From Tautonia rosea (GTDB taxonomy: Bacteria; Planctomycetota; Planctomycetia; Isosphaerales; Isosphaeraceae): 64,000 nucleotides of DNA. The DNA is taken from positions 248,001-312,000 of the forward strand of contig NZ_JABBYO010000006.1 of NCBI RefSeq assembly GCF_012958305.1, in the 5' to 3' direction. The notes under the pieces are model-generated. The model was given only the letters and a program-made list of their open reading frames with translations, made no database searches and had not been told where the DNA came from. Shown here one piece after another: positions 1 through 10,241 of this stretch (its first letter is position 1; each line of letters opens with the position of its first letter). The position numbers were made by a program, and so were the translations under genes.

Positions 1-267
1 ATCCTCACGCATCAAGAGGACCTTGCGGTCGCCGTCGAGCTTGAATTCTTCGCCGGCATAGCTGGTGAAGATCACCGCGTCGCCGACCTTCACCGACAGC
101 GGCTTCTTGGTGCCGTCCTTGGAGGTCGTACCGTCTCCGACCGCGACCACCTTGCCCTTCTGGGGCTTGTCCTTGGCCGTATCCGGCAGAACGATGCCGC
201 CGGCGGTCGTCTCCTTGGCTTCCTCCCGCTCGACCACCACTCGATTGCCCAGCGGCTGGATGTTCAT
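1..267 (-). CDS. groES: GroES co-chaperonin (3' end cut by window edge)
   Basis: The 10 kDa lid of the GroEL folding chamber, acting in the cytoplasm. The 89 residues visible start MNIQPLGNRVVVER and include the mobile-loop segment KETTAGGIVLPD, followed by the KPQKGKVVAVGDG and VKVGDAVIFTSYAGEE blocks typical of Cpn10. Only the last few residues are missing, because the gene runs leftward out of the window. The ATG at 267 is preceded by a purine-rich GAGGAG stretch. groEL would be expected next to the left, outside the window. No CIRCE operator (TTAGCACTC inverted repeat) was found upstream, so HrcA control is not supported by the visible sequence. Confidence 0.95.
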   Translation of the reverse strand, partial: MNIQPLGNRVVVEREEAKETTAGGIVLPDTAKDKPQKGKVVAVGDGTTSKDGTKKPLSVKVGDAVIFTSYAGEEFKLDGDRKVLLMRED

Positions 268-738
268 CGCGACCTGCTCTCCTCGCTCGGCGATGCGCCC
301 GAGCCTCGCACGATTCGTAAAATCACAATCGTTGACCCGATGGAGCCTCCTGCCAAATTCGTCCCCCTCTGGACGCGGCCGGCCCCACTCGTCGGCCACC
401 GTCAGAGGCAACCCGCGTGCCCATCGCAATCGCAATTCGCAAGTTGATTTGGGGTTGAAAGTTGCGTCGATTGTTCGCGTTGGCGTCCCGATCCTCTGCC
501 TGCCGATCCCGTGTCCTCCCGTCCCACCGACTGCCGATTCGGCAGTCTCCCGCACGCCCTGCCACCAAGACCGCTTCCAGAATTCCTGACTGCAACCGCC
601 CTCCGCCACGATGATTTCAATGGGGGCTTTCTCCCTGCCCTGGCTTGACGTAAGACCGGATCATCCATTGGTGCATTTTATCGGTTTGTCCCTGGCTCCG
701 TCCACCTTTTCTTGCCTCGCGTCCGAACACCACGATTT

Positions 739-850
739 CCCGAAACGAACGGCCTGAATCGCCGTAACGCTCTTTGAAAAAACAGTTTGTGTGATCCCCT
801 TTCAGCGCACCGAGCCGGTCTCCCCGGGCGCACCGACGCGCACCCGAGCC
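739..850 (+). repeat. CCGAAACGAA/GCGCACC element, copy A1
   Basis: The box CCCGAAACGAAC at 739-750 is followed exactly 66 nt downstream (start to start) by GCGCACCGAGCC at 805. Further GCGCACC boxes lie at 828 and 838, so the spacing is 23 and 10 nt, about two and one helical turns. TAAC occurs at the same internal offset as in copy B2. No coding potential was recognised. Function unknown. Confidence 0.7.
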
Positions 851-942
851 GCCCGGAGGATCGTCGCTCCTCGTCTCGCGACACCGGAAGCACCCCATCG
901 AACGCAAGCCCCTTCTCGATCTGGTCGGCCCGGAATCGTATT

Positions 943-1050
943 CCCGAAACGAATCAGGGTGAATTCGCGGAAACCTCTAAATATCAGAAGGTTAAGTGCA
1001 TTTTCCTCACGCGCACCGGGGCGCACCATGTGGCCTCTCGGAAGCGCACC
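943..1050 (+). repeat. CCGAAACGAA/GCGCACC element, copy A2
   Basis: CCCGAAACGAATC at 943-955 is followed 68 nt later by GCGCACC at 1011, with more copies at 1021 and 1044. The 10 and 23 nt spacing mirrors the 23 and 10 nt of copy A1. It lies 204 nt downstream of A1, in the leader region of the prolyl oligopeptidase gene. Confidence 0.65.
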
Positions 1051-1221
1051 GGGAGAGCAAGCCATCCGGTGTCGGCTCCTGACCCGTCGAGTGCTTGGCG
1101 AGCAGGCCATCGGGGCCGTACACTGGCGTCGTCCGCCCAACCTGATCCCAAACGATGCCTCCGGCGCCAATCGACGCGACGCCCGGAGCCACCCCCGTTT
1201 CCCCCAAGGAGTCGGCCGACC

Positions 1222-3393
<2,172 letters not shown>

Positions 3394-3410
3394 CCAGCCC
3401 CAAATGCCAG

Positions 3411-3452
3411 AGAGGCACGGGCCTTCCCCCTGAGGGAATATCCCGTGCCTCT
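3411..3452. terminator. Bidirectional hairpin between convergent genes
   Basis: A perfect 11-bp inverted repeat, AGAGGCACGGG (3411-3421) and CCCGTGCCTCT (3442-3452), lies between the stop codons of the oligopeptidase and the minus-strand rpmG. There is no T-tract on either side. Its position suggests it ends transcription from both sides. Confidence 0.6.
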
Positions 3453-3484
3453 CCGAGGAGCCGACCCATTGGAATCCGCTCGGA

Positions 3485-3664
3485 TTACTTCCGCTTGATC
3501 TTGTGGAGCGTATGACGCCGGAGCTTCGGGCAATACTTCTTCAAGCCCCCTTGAAGCCCTTCCGGAATCCCGCCCTTGGTGTTGACGGAGACGCGGTAGT
3601 TCAGGTCGCCGGTTTCAGAGCACTGGAGCCAGACGTGCTCACGACCGGCCGATTTCTTCGCCAT
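3485..3664 (-). CDS. rpmG: 50S ribosomal protein bL33
   Basis: A structural protein of the large ribosomal subunit. The 59-residue product starts MAKKSAGREHVWLQC and ends KYCPKLRRHTLHKIKRK, matching the bL33 family end to end. Only two cysteines remain (Cys15 and Cys45). In zinc-binding L33 each would be part of a CxxC pair, so this is a half-degenerate zinc ribbon that probably does not bind zinc. The ATG at 3664 is chosen over an in-frame upstream ATG because it matches the family N-terminus and has a purine-rich GGGAGAAGGA upstream. Confidence 0.93.
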   Translation of the reverse strand: MAKKSAGREHVWLQCSETGDLNYRVSVNTKGGIPEGLQGGLKKYCPKLRRHTLHKIKRK

Positions 3665-3819
3665 GAGTCCTTCTCCCGCCGGTCTGGGCCGGTCGGTCCT
3701 TTGCACACGTTCGGAACTGCTGAGCGATCGCTGAAATCAGCAAAGAGGGTGATTGTAATGAACTTCAGCCTGGGACCGCAACGGCAGTCGGCCGCCGATC
3801 TTGACCCGACGCCGGTCGA

Positions 3820-4143
3820 TCAGTCGGCCGGGCGGGTGCCGGGCTCCTTGCCGGTGGTCGAGGCCCGCGCGGCAACCCGGACGCTCAGGTCTCCCGCCAC
3901 GCGTACCTGGCACGAGAGCCGGGTGTTCGGCGGGAACGTCGATTCGAGGGCCAACCGCTGCCGCTCCTCCTCGTTCATCTCCGGGACATCCCCTTCCAGA
4001 ATCTCGACGCGGCAGGTCGTGCACTTGGCCTGGCCTCCGCAACGATGGAGGATGTCGATGCCGGAATCCTCGATCGCCAGGACCAGCTTCTTTCCCGCTT
4101 CCACCTCGAATGATCCGACACCTTCAACGGACACGGTCGGCAT
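3820..4143 (-). CDS. 2Fe-2S ferredoxin
   Basis: A small electron carrier of the plant/adrenodoxin-type [2Fe-2S] fold, cytoplasmic. The 107-residue protein has the cluster ligands Cys35, Cys41, Cys44 (C-x5-C-x2-C) and Cys78. The DILHRCGG and CTTCRVEILEG blocks are typical of Fer2 domains. The start at 4143 is supported by a strong AGGAGG eight bases upstream. Its start codon shares the palindrome CATG with the possible start of the divergent plus-strand gene. The redox partner cannot be deduced from the neighbours. Confidence 0.9.
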   Translation of the reverse strand: MPTVSVEGVGSFEVEAGKKLVLAIEDSGIDILHRCGGQAKCTTCRVEILEGDVPEMNEEERQRLALESTFPPNTRLSCQVRVAGDLSVRVAARASTTGKEPGTRPAD

Positions 4144-5779
4144 GGGGACCTCCTGCCAGAGTCGACTGCGGGACCGCCAACGCACCCAGGGGTCCCAATC
4201 GGTCCTCAGCCTAACGAGCCGACCCGGCCTTGGGCAAGCATCCCTCCCGATCGGCCTTCTGCTCTTGCTCTGGCTGATGCCCCTGCTGCGCACCTCTCGG
4301 GCCGAGTCGCCCGCGCCGGCGGTCGAGATCCGGGCGATCCGACCGGATGCCCAGGTGTTTGCCCTGCTCTCGCTCTTTGAAGGAACCCCCTGGCCGCACC
4401 CGGCCGCCGCCCTGGCTGACTGGAAGCAATCGGGAGATCCGGGCGAGGATCGCTCGCTCGGCAAGACGCTCGAAGCCATCCTCGCCGCCCTGAACCCCTT
4501 GATGGCCCAGGAGCTGGCCACCTTCGACGGCACACGGATCCTGCTCGACCTCGACCCTGAAGGTCGGCCCCACTGGGCCGCCATCGTGCCGGAAGACGAC
4601 GGCACGGTCACTGCGCTGGCCACTGCCCTGGTTCTGACCGACGGTCGTCGCGAGGCTCCCGAAGGACCATTTGTGGTCGATCGGATCGGCCCGATCGGGG
4701 CTCCCCTCGTGGCCTCGGCCGAACCAGGCTTCCCGGTCATTCTCGCCTCCGACCGCGTAAGCTTGCGATCGGCGATCAATCGGCTCGACGTGGGGCAAGG
4801 GGTCGATCCGCGGCTCGACTCCGGCTGGCTCGTCCGGGTCGATCCCAAGGCCCTGGCTGCTTCGGAATCCTTGCTCGGTCGTCGGATCGCCGCGGCGGCC
4901 GTCGGCCTCGGCTACCGAACGATCGAGGCCCGCGCGGCACTGGTCGGAGAGTGCCTTGAGGTTGTCCTTGAAGGCCCGAGCCTTCCGATCCCAACCGGCC
5001 CGGGCTGGGGATCGGTCGATCCAGAATGGCTGGACCTGGTGCCGAGCGACCGCCCCGCAATGGCGGTTTCACTGGCGATCGGGCCGGGAGGAGACTCCTG
5101 GGCCGGGTTGCTGGAGGTGATCGATCGGGTCGAGCGGGCCGACCCCATGCGGGGCGATACGGTGGCGCTCCGGCAGCGGCTGGGCCTTCTCGCCCTGGTC
5201 CGAGGCATCCGGCTTGAGCTGGATTTCTGGCCGAATCTCGCGGGGATGACGGCCTGGGCATCGCTCGACGAGGCCGGATTCCCGGATGGCGGCCTCCTCG
5301 CCCTCCATGCCACCGACGATCAGGCCGCCGAACTCCTCCGTGATCGGGTCGTAAGGCGACTCGTCGAGGGACTCGCGACAGCCGGAGTGATGGAAGATCG
5401 GCCTCTGAAGATGGCTCGAGTCGGGGCTTCGGTCCTGATCGGATGGGGAACCGACGCCCTGACGGCTAGCCTTGTGGCGATTGCCGATCCGGGGCAATCG
5501 GCCGGACCCGCCCTGCGGACCCACTGGCTCGACGCTCCCGAGGTCCCCTCTCGGGTGCTCGCTGCCTGGCCCGGCCGGCTTCCCTGGACTGATCCCGCGA
5601 TCCGAGAAGCACTGGGCAATGCTCCTCCTGTGATTACTCTGGGCTGGACCGAGGGAGAAGCCCTCCGTGACCGCCTGCGGTGGGAAGGGCTCCGCGGGCC
5701 GGTCCAACAATTCCTCGACCAGTTACCGGCCGAGCCGACGGATGGGCCGCTCGTCGTGACGGAGGGCCCCTCTTCATGA
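4142..5779 (+). CDS. Exported or membrane-anchored protein of unknown function
   Basis: A 545-residue product of unknown function. A hydrophobic segment (about residues 35-50, rich in Leu) followed by RAES looks like a late signal peptide or membrane anchor. The rest is an acidic protein with repeated alpha/beta-like stretches and no motif I recognise. The only usable in-frame ATG upstream of the hydrophobic segment is at 4142, inside the palindromic CATG that is also the ferredoxin start, and its ribosome site is poor, so the start is uncertain. The stop overlaps the next gene's ATG (ATGA at 5776-5779), implying translational coupling to the M19-like protein. Confidence 0.7.
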   Translation: MGTSCQSRLRDRQRTQGSQSVLSLTSRPGLGQASLPIGLLLLLWLMPLLRTSRAESPAPAVEIRAIRPDAQVFALLSLFEGTPWPHPAAALADWKQSGDPGEDRSLGKTLEAILAALNPLMAQELATFDGTRILLDLDPEGRPHWAAIVPEDDGTVTALATALVLTDGRREAPEGPFVVDRIGPIGAPLVASAEPGFPVILASDRVSLRSAINRLDVGQGVDPRLDSGWLVRVDPKALAASESLLGRRIAAAAVGLGYRTIEARAALVGECLEVVLEGPSLPIPTGPGWGSVDPEWLDLVPSDRPAMAVSLAIGPGGDSWAGLLEVIDRVERADPMRGDTVALRQRLGLLALVRGIRLELDFWPNLAGMTAWASLDEAGFPDGGLLALHATDDQAAELLRDRVVRRLVEGLATAGVMEDRPLKMARVGASVLIGWGTDALTASLVAIADPGQSAGPALRTHWLDAPEVPSRVLAAWPGRLPWTDPAIREALGNAPPVITLGWTEGEALRDRLRWEGLRGPVQQFLDQLPAEPTDGPLVVTEGPSS

Positions 5780-6750
5780 ACGCCCCCGCTCCCGCTTCTC
5801 CTCCTCGTCTGATCGACCTGGCCGTCGAGTGGCCACTCCAGTACGCCGAGGAGTCGACCGCGATCGACGCCGCGGATTATCCGGGCATTGCAAAGCGGAT
5901 CGGTCAGGTAGACGGCTACCTCTCGACAACCCTTGCGGCGATCATCTGGATCGGGCCGGCACCCGGCGATCGGCCCGACCCCTGGGGCGAGATCTCCCGC
6001 CTCTTTGCCGGGGTTGAGGCCGAGTTCTCCGGTCGGATCCTCGCTGATGCCGCCGACCTCGACCGCTTCGCCGCTGAAGCGGACGACACGTTGACCTGGG
6101 CTGTCGTCGGGCTTCGAGGCTGTGCCTCCTTCTTGCAATCCGAAAACGCCCGAGACCGCCTTGCCGCCCTGATTGATCGCGGCCTCCGGGCGGTTCGGCT
6201 GGCCGGGCTCGTGAATCGACCGGCCGATCCGACCCATGATCGCGGCCTGACCGATCTGGAACGCTCGGCGATCTCCACGCTCGTCTCGGCCTCCTCCGGC
6301 CGACCGCTCCTGCTCGACCTCGCCGGGCTTCCTCCGACCGCGGCCAGTGAGGCCATCGGATGTCTCGAAGCCGGGGATGGGGGTCAGCTCGTGCCGATCG
6401 TCAGCCTCGGAGGGCCGATGGGTGGGCTTCGACCCGACGACCTGGCCCGCCTGCAGACGCTCGGAGGGGTCATCGGTTTCTGTCCCGCTCGGGCGTTCTT
6501 CCCCGACGCCGAGGCGTTCGGCAACGCCCTGGATGAGGCCGCCGAGCTGTTCGGCGTCGACCTCGATGCGGTGGCGATTGGGACAGGCTTTCTGGGTATC
6601 ACCGAGCCGATTGAAGGCCTCGGCAACGCCCCCGACCTGATCGATTGGCTGTTCTCTCGCTTCACCCCCAGGGCGGCACAAGCGATGACGAGGGAAAACG
6701 TCCTCAAGCGAGTTCATCGAATGCTCGTCCCTGCACACAAGAACTCATAA
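5776..6750 (+). CDS. Membrane-dipeptidase-like (M19) protein, probably catalytically dead
   Basis: The 324-residue protein follows the layout of the renal-dipeptidase family: an N-terminal LIDLAVEW block, a GLxDR.GLTDLE segment near residue 155, LLLDLAG near 178 and GVDLDAVAIGTGFLG near 265. In active M19 enzymes these positions hold metal ligands (HxD, IDxSH, SHS, GSDFDG). Here the histidines are gone (DLAVE, LDLAG, SLGG, GTGFLG). It lacks a signal peptide. It is coupled to the upstream exported protein by ATGA overlap. Fold assignment is by motif layout, and loss of catalysis is inferred. Confidence 0.7.
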   Translation: MNAPAPASPPRLIDLAVEWPLQYAEESTAIDAADYPGIAKRIGQVDGYLSTTLAAIIWIGPAPGDRPDPWGEISRLFAGVEAEFSGRILADAADLDRFAAEADDTLTWAVVGLRGCASFLQSENARDRLAALIDRGLRAVRLAGLVNRPADPTHDRGLTDLERSAISTLVSASSGRPLLLDLAGLPPTAASEAIGCLEAGDGGQLVPIVSLGGPMGGLRPDDLARLQTLGGVIGFCPARAFFPDAEAFGNALDEAAELFGVDLDAVAIGTGFLGITEPIEGLGNAPDLIDWLFSRFTPRAAQAMTRENVLKRVHRMLVPAHKNS

Positions 6751-6778
6751 CAAAAAAATTCCTTGGATTTCATGAGTC

Positions 6779-7528
6779 ATGCCCGCTCCAACCCCTGAAG
6801 CTCCGATCCGGATTGCCATGTGGTCCGGCCCCCGCAACATCTCAACGGCGATGATGCGATCGTGGGGGAACCGGGCCGATACGGTGGTCTGCGATGAGCC
6901 GCTCTACGCCCATTACCTTCGCGAGACGGGCCTGGACCATCCGGGGGCCTCAGAGGTCATCACCCATCACAACCCGGACTGGCGAGCGGTGGTGGCGGAA
7001 TTGATCGGCCCGGTGCCGGGAGGCAAGGCGATCTTCTATCAGAAGCACATGGCGCATCACCTGCTGCCCTCGATCGACCGAGGCTGGCTTGATCACCTGA
7101 CGCATGTGTTCCTGATTCGAGATCCGCGCGAGATGCTCACCTCGCTGGCGAAGGTCTTGCATAAGCCTCGCCTCGAGGATACGGGGTTGCCGCAACAGGT
7201 TGAGATCTTTGAGCGTGTTCGGGAAACAACCGGCCGCACGCCCCCGGTCATCGATGCGAAGGACGTACTCGATCACCCGCGCGAGGTGCTCTCGGCACTC
7301 TGCGAAGCGCTCGATGTCCCGTTCGACGAGGCCATGCTCCGATGGCCCGCCGGTCCCCGAGAGACTGACGGCATCTGGGCGAAATACTGGTACGACAACG
7401 TCGAACGCTCGACCGGATTCCAACCCTATCGACCCAAGCCCGACACGGTGCCCGAGTCGCTTTCCGAGGTCCTCGACCGCGCCGAAGCGTGCTACCTGAC
7501 GCTCTCCCGTCATCTCCTCTCCGCATGA
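6779..7528 (+). CDS. Sulfotransferase-like P-loop protein
   Basis: The 249-residue protein has the PAPS-binding-type N-terminal loop MWSGPRNISTAMMRS (about residues 16-30) and the second nucleotide-site block VFLIRDPREMLTS (about 117-129), as in sulfotransferase-fold proteins. The acceptor is unknown. It is followed 65 bp later by a class IV aminotransferase. Plants have a single long protein combining these two domains (branched-chain-aminotransferase-like proteins), so a shared pathway is likely. ATG 6779 has a weak ribosome site. Confidence 0.85.
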   Translation: MPAPTPEAPIRIAMWSGPRNISTAMMRSWGNRADTVVCDEPLYAHYLRETGLDHPGASEVITHHNPDWRAVVAELIGPVPGGKAIFYQKHMAHHLLPSIDRGWLDHLTHVFLIRDPREMLTSLAKVLHKPRLEDTGLPQQVEIFERVRETTGRTPPVIDAKDVLDHPREVLSALCEALDVPFDEAMLRWPAGPRETDGIWAKYWYDNVERSTGFQPYRPKPDTVPESLSEVLDRAEACYLTLSRHLLSA

Positions 7529-7593
7529 CATTCAACGCGTTCGTCGTGATCGCATCGCGTCATTGACCCCACCGTTTCAGCCCGGCTGCTCCC

Positions 7594-8496
7594 ATGCTTC
7601 AAACCTTTGATTCCCGAAATGAAAATCTGATCATCAACATCAACGGCCGCCTCCTGCACCGAAATGAGGCGGGAATCAGCCCGTTCGATTCGGCGGTGCA
7701 GGGGGGGGATGCGGTCTGGGAAGGTCTGCGGGTGTACGACGGCCGCATCTTCAAGCTGACCGAGCACCTGGAACGCCTGCGAAGCTCGGCCCTGGCCCTG
7801 GCGTTCGCAGAGATTCCGAGCTTCGGGGCCATCACCGCCGAGATCCGCCGCACGCTTGAGGCGAATCAGATGCGTGATGGTGTTCATATTCGCCTGACCT
7901 TGACCCGAGGCGTCAAGTACACTTCGGGCATGGACCCGAGGCTCAACACTGTTGGGCCGACCCTGATCGTCCTGGCCGAGCACAAGGCGCCGGTTTACGA
8001 CTTCAGCGGGATCACCCTCGTCACCAGCACGATCCGGCGCCCCGGCCCCGACGTGCTCGACCCGAAGATCCATCACTGCAACCTTATTAACTCCATCCTC
8101 GCCAAGATTCAGGCCAACTCCGCGGGTGCCGACGATGCCTTGATGCTCGACCCCCGCGGCTTCGTGGCCGAGACGAACGCGACTCACGTCTTCCTCGTCT
8201 CCGAGGGGGTCGTACGAACCGGGACGGTCAACGCCTGTCCTGAAGGGATCACCCGATCGACCGTCATCGACCTGTGCCGATCGCATGAGATTCCGCTTGA
8301 GATTGGCGACCTTTCTCTGACGGACGTCTACCGCGCCGGCGAGGTCTTCTGTACCGGTACGATGGGAGAACTCGCCCCGGTCGTTCAGGTCGATGGACGG
8401 ACCATCGGCGACGGCCAGCCCGGCCCGATGACCCAACGCCTCAGCGACCTCTACCGCGATCTGACCCGCCGGGAAGGGGAACAGGTCGTCGCGTAA
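7594..8496 (+). CDS. Class IV PLP-dependent aminotransferase (BCAT/DAAT-like)
   Basis: The 300-residue protein has fold-type IV aminotransferase features: INGRLLHRNEAGISPFDSAVQGGDAVWEGLRVY at the N-terminus, the PLP lysine Lys158 in DPKIHHCNLIN, the glutamate-containing GFVAETNATHVFLV block, and a C-terminal FCTGTMGELAPV block. Family members act on branched-chain amino acids, D-amino acids or aminodeoxychorismate, and the sequence alone does not decide between them. It sits just downstream of the sulfotransferase-like gene, probably in one transcript. Confidence 0.9.
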   Translation: MLQTFDSRNENLIININGRLLHRNEAGISPFDSAVQGGDAVWEGLRVYDGRIFKLTEHLERLRSSALALAFAEIPSFGAITAEIRRTLEANQMRDGVHIRLTLTRGVKYTSGMDPRLNTVGPTLIVLAEHKAPVYDFSGITLVTSTIRRPGPDVLDPKIHHCNLINSILAKIQANSAGADDALMLDPRGFVAETNATHVFLVSEGVVRTGTVNACPEGITRSTVIDLCRSHEIPLEIGDLSLTDVYRAGEVFCTGTMGELAPVVQVDGRTIGDGQPGPMTQRLSDLYRDLTRREGEQVVA

Positions 8497-8514
8497 TCGC
8501 CGGGCGAACCGAGG

Positions 8515-8556
8515 GGCGGTCGAGCCCCGAGGCTTGCTCTGCCCCGATCGACCGCC
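8515..8556 (+). terminator. Hairpin after the aminotransferase gene
   Basis: GGCGGTCGA (8515-8523) pairs with TCGACCGCC (8548-8556), with a 24-nt loop. There is no T-run, so factor-independent termination is only possible. Confidence 0.4.
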
Positions 8557-8639
8557 TATGCTCGCGTTTCATTCCTGCACCGAGCGTTGCCTCGCTCTCG
8601 AATCGCTCTGACCCCGTGCCCTCGGCGGAGGCCCTCCCG

Positions 8640-9848
8640 ATGCGTCCCGGTACCCTTCCTTCCTGCGCGATGATCGCTCTGGCGATTGGCTCCTTCGCAA
8701 CCGCCTCGCAACCGGACGTGAGGTTCATCCAGCCCGACCCGAAGCAGGGGCTCTCTGCTGCGGTGGTGGTGCCTGCCGAGACCGCCCTGGTGTTCTCGAC
8801 TCAAGTGGTCGGGCCTGAATCGGAGGAACCGGGAACCGCTCCCGATTCGCTGGTGGCCGAGGTTTTTGATCGGCTCGATGCCATGCTCCAGGCAGGAGGC
8901 TCGGGCCTCGATCGGGCGGTGCGATTGCACGTTGTGCTGGCCAAGGCCGACCTGCTTCCCGTGCTGCAGGCGCACCTCGTCGAGCGCTTTGGCGAGCAAG
9001 AGCCACCGGCCTTGACCGTCGTCGAGGGCACCTTGCCGCGCCCCGGGGCCTGGATCGGCGTCGATGCCGTGGCGACGACCGACGCTCAGCCTCCGGCCGG
9101 GCAGGTTGCTCATCCTCAGGTGCCATTGGGGAGGGCTGCCGGACAAATTGCAGGGGCGCCGCTGGCCGTCTTGCCGGGAGGCCCTCGGGTCTTCATCGCC
9201 GGCCAGGCCGAGCCGGCCGACGACCTCGCCACCGCCACCCGCAAGACGCTCGAAAGCCTGGCCGAGACGCTGGAACACCTCGGTCTTGGGACCGAACAGG
9301 TGGTGCAACTGAAAGCGTTTTACCTGCCCCCGGAATCGGCCGAGGTCGTCGAGCGCGAGGTCGCAACCTTCTTCCAGGGGAACGTGGTCCCCCCGTTGGT
9401 GCTGGTCGAGTGGCAGAGCACGTTGCCCATCGAAATTGAACTGGTCGCCACCGCTCCCGATCCGGGCAGCGATCAGGTGATTGATTACCTGGCCACACCG
9501 TCGCTCCCTGCTTCTCCCGTCTACAGCCGGGTGGCTCGGGTCAACCGGGGGGATCTGGTGTTTCTCTCGGGGCTATTCGGTTCCGAGGGAGCCTCGGGAG
9601 CCGCGCAGGTCGAGGAAATCTTTGACGCGATGATCGCTCTGCTCAAGACGTCGGGCAGCGATCTCGACCATCTGGCCAAGGCCACCTATTACGTTTCCGC
9701 CAACGATTCGAGCCAGGCGCTGAACGACCTGCGGCCGAACTATTACGACCCGAATCGGCCTCCAGCGGCCTCGAAGGCCCAGGTTCGCGGCGTCGGGCGG
9801 GGCGGTCGCTCGATCACGGTCGATATGATCGCCGTGGTTCCTGAATGA
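8640..9848 (+). CDS. Secreted protein with three RidA/YjgF-like domains
   Basis: The 402-residue protein begins with a signal peptide (MRPGTLPSCAMIALAIGSFATASQ) and then appears to hold three RidA-type domains at about residues 30-140, 150-270 and 275-400. The third is best conserved (FLSGLFG, KATYYVSAND, ARGxxRPPAASKAQVRGVG-like end). Typical RidA is a 130-residue cytoplasmic enamine/imine deaminase that forms trimers, so this chain could form an intramolecular trimer outside the cytoplasm. ATG 8640 with GGAG upstream is preferred to a GTG at 8616 because it starts the signal peptide directly. Confidence 0.85.
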   Translation: MRPGTLPSCAMIALAIGSFATASQPDVRFIQPDPKQGLSAAVVVPAETALVFSTQVVGPESEEPGTAPDSLVAEVFDRLDAMLQAGGSGLDRAVRLHVVLAKADLLPVLQAHLVERFGEQEPPALTVVEGTLPRPGAWIGVDAVATTDAQPPAGQVAHPQVPLGRAAGQIAGAPLAVLPGGPRVFIAGQAEPADDLATATRKTLESLAETLEHLGLGTEQVVQLKAFYLPPESAEVVEREVATFFQGNVVPPLVLVEWQSTLPIEIELVATAPDPGSDQVIDYLATPSLPASPVYSRVARVNRGDLVFLSGLFGSEGASGAAQVEEIFDAMIALLKTSGSDLDHLAKATYYVSANDSSQALNDLRPNYYDPNRPPAASKAQVRGVGRGGRSITVDMIAVVPE

Positions 9849-9975
9849 TCCGCAAGTGTTGGGGCCAAATGTTGAACCGATCCCCACAGGCATCGTTTCC
9901 ACGATTGATCGGGTAGACTGAAGCAGACCGCTTTGTGGATGAGTCCCCCTCGCATGCATCAACGCGGAGGTTTCG

Positions 9976-10215
9976 ATGCGTTACGTTTACCTGATTATCC
10001 TGATTGTACTGATAGCCGCCTTCCTCGCCTTCGCGGTGGTGAATCGATCGCCGGTCCAGGTGAACTTCCCGATGACGGAGGTTCAGCTCTCGGCTCCGTT
10101 GTTCCTGGTCATGCTGGCGGTGTACGTCCTCGGCATGTTCACCGGCGGTTCCTTCTTCGGGTTCCTTCGCCAGTCGATTTCGAAGGCGTCGGAAGTCGGT
10201 CATCACGGACATTGA
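9976..10215 (+). CDS. LapA-domain (DUF1049) small membrane protein
   Basis: The 79-residue protein has two transmembrane segments (about residues 4-22 and 38-60) separated by NRSPVQVNFPMTEVQLSAP, the typical LapA-domain linker, and a short His-rich tail. Family members (e.g. E. coli LapA) are inner membrane proteins linked to lipopolysaccharide assembly. The ATG is preceded by GGAGG. It stands alone, ending 26 bp from the convergent cytochrome gene. Confidence 0.85.
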   Translation: MRYVYLIILIVLIAAFLAFAVVNRSPVQVNFPMTEVQLSAPLFLVMLAVYVLGMFTGGSFFGFLRQSISKASEVGHHGH

Positions 10216-10241
10216 TGCAAATCGTCGACGGCGTCCTCGGA

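Larger units (their letters stand above)
268..1221. other. 954-bp gene-free interval carrying two copies of a repeat element
   Basis: This interval lies between the divergent groES and prolyl oligopeptidase genes. No open frame here looks like a protein. It contains two copies of the CCGAAACGAA/GCGCACC element (listed separately at 739 and 943). A short inverted repeat, ACGATT (310-315) and AATCGT (327-332), lies about 45 bp upstream of groES and could be an operator, but this is weak. Confidence 0.6.

Noticed and set aside
268-620. Possible CIRCE heat-shock operator upstream of groES
   Set aside because: No TTAGCACTC/GAGTGCTAA pair is present; only a weak 6-bp inverted repeat.
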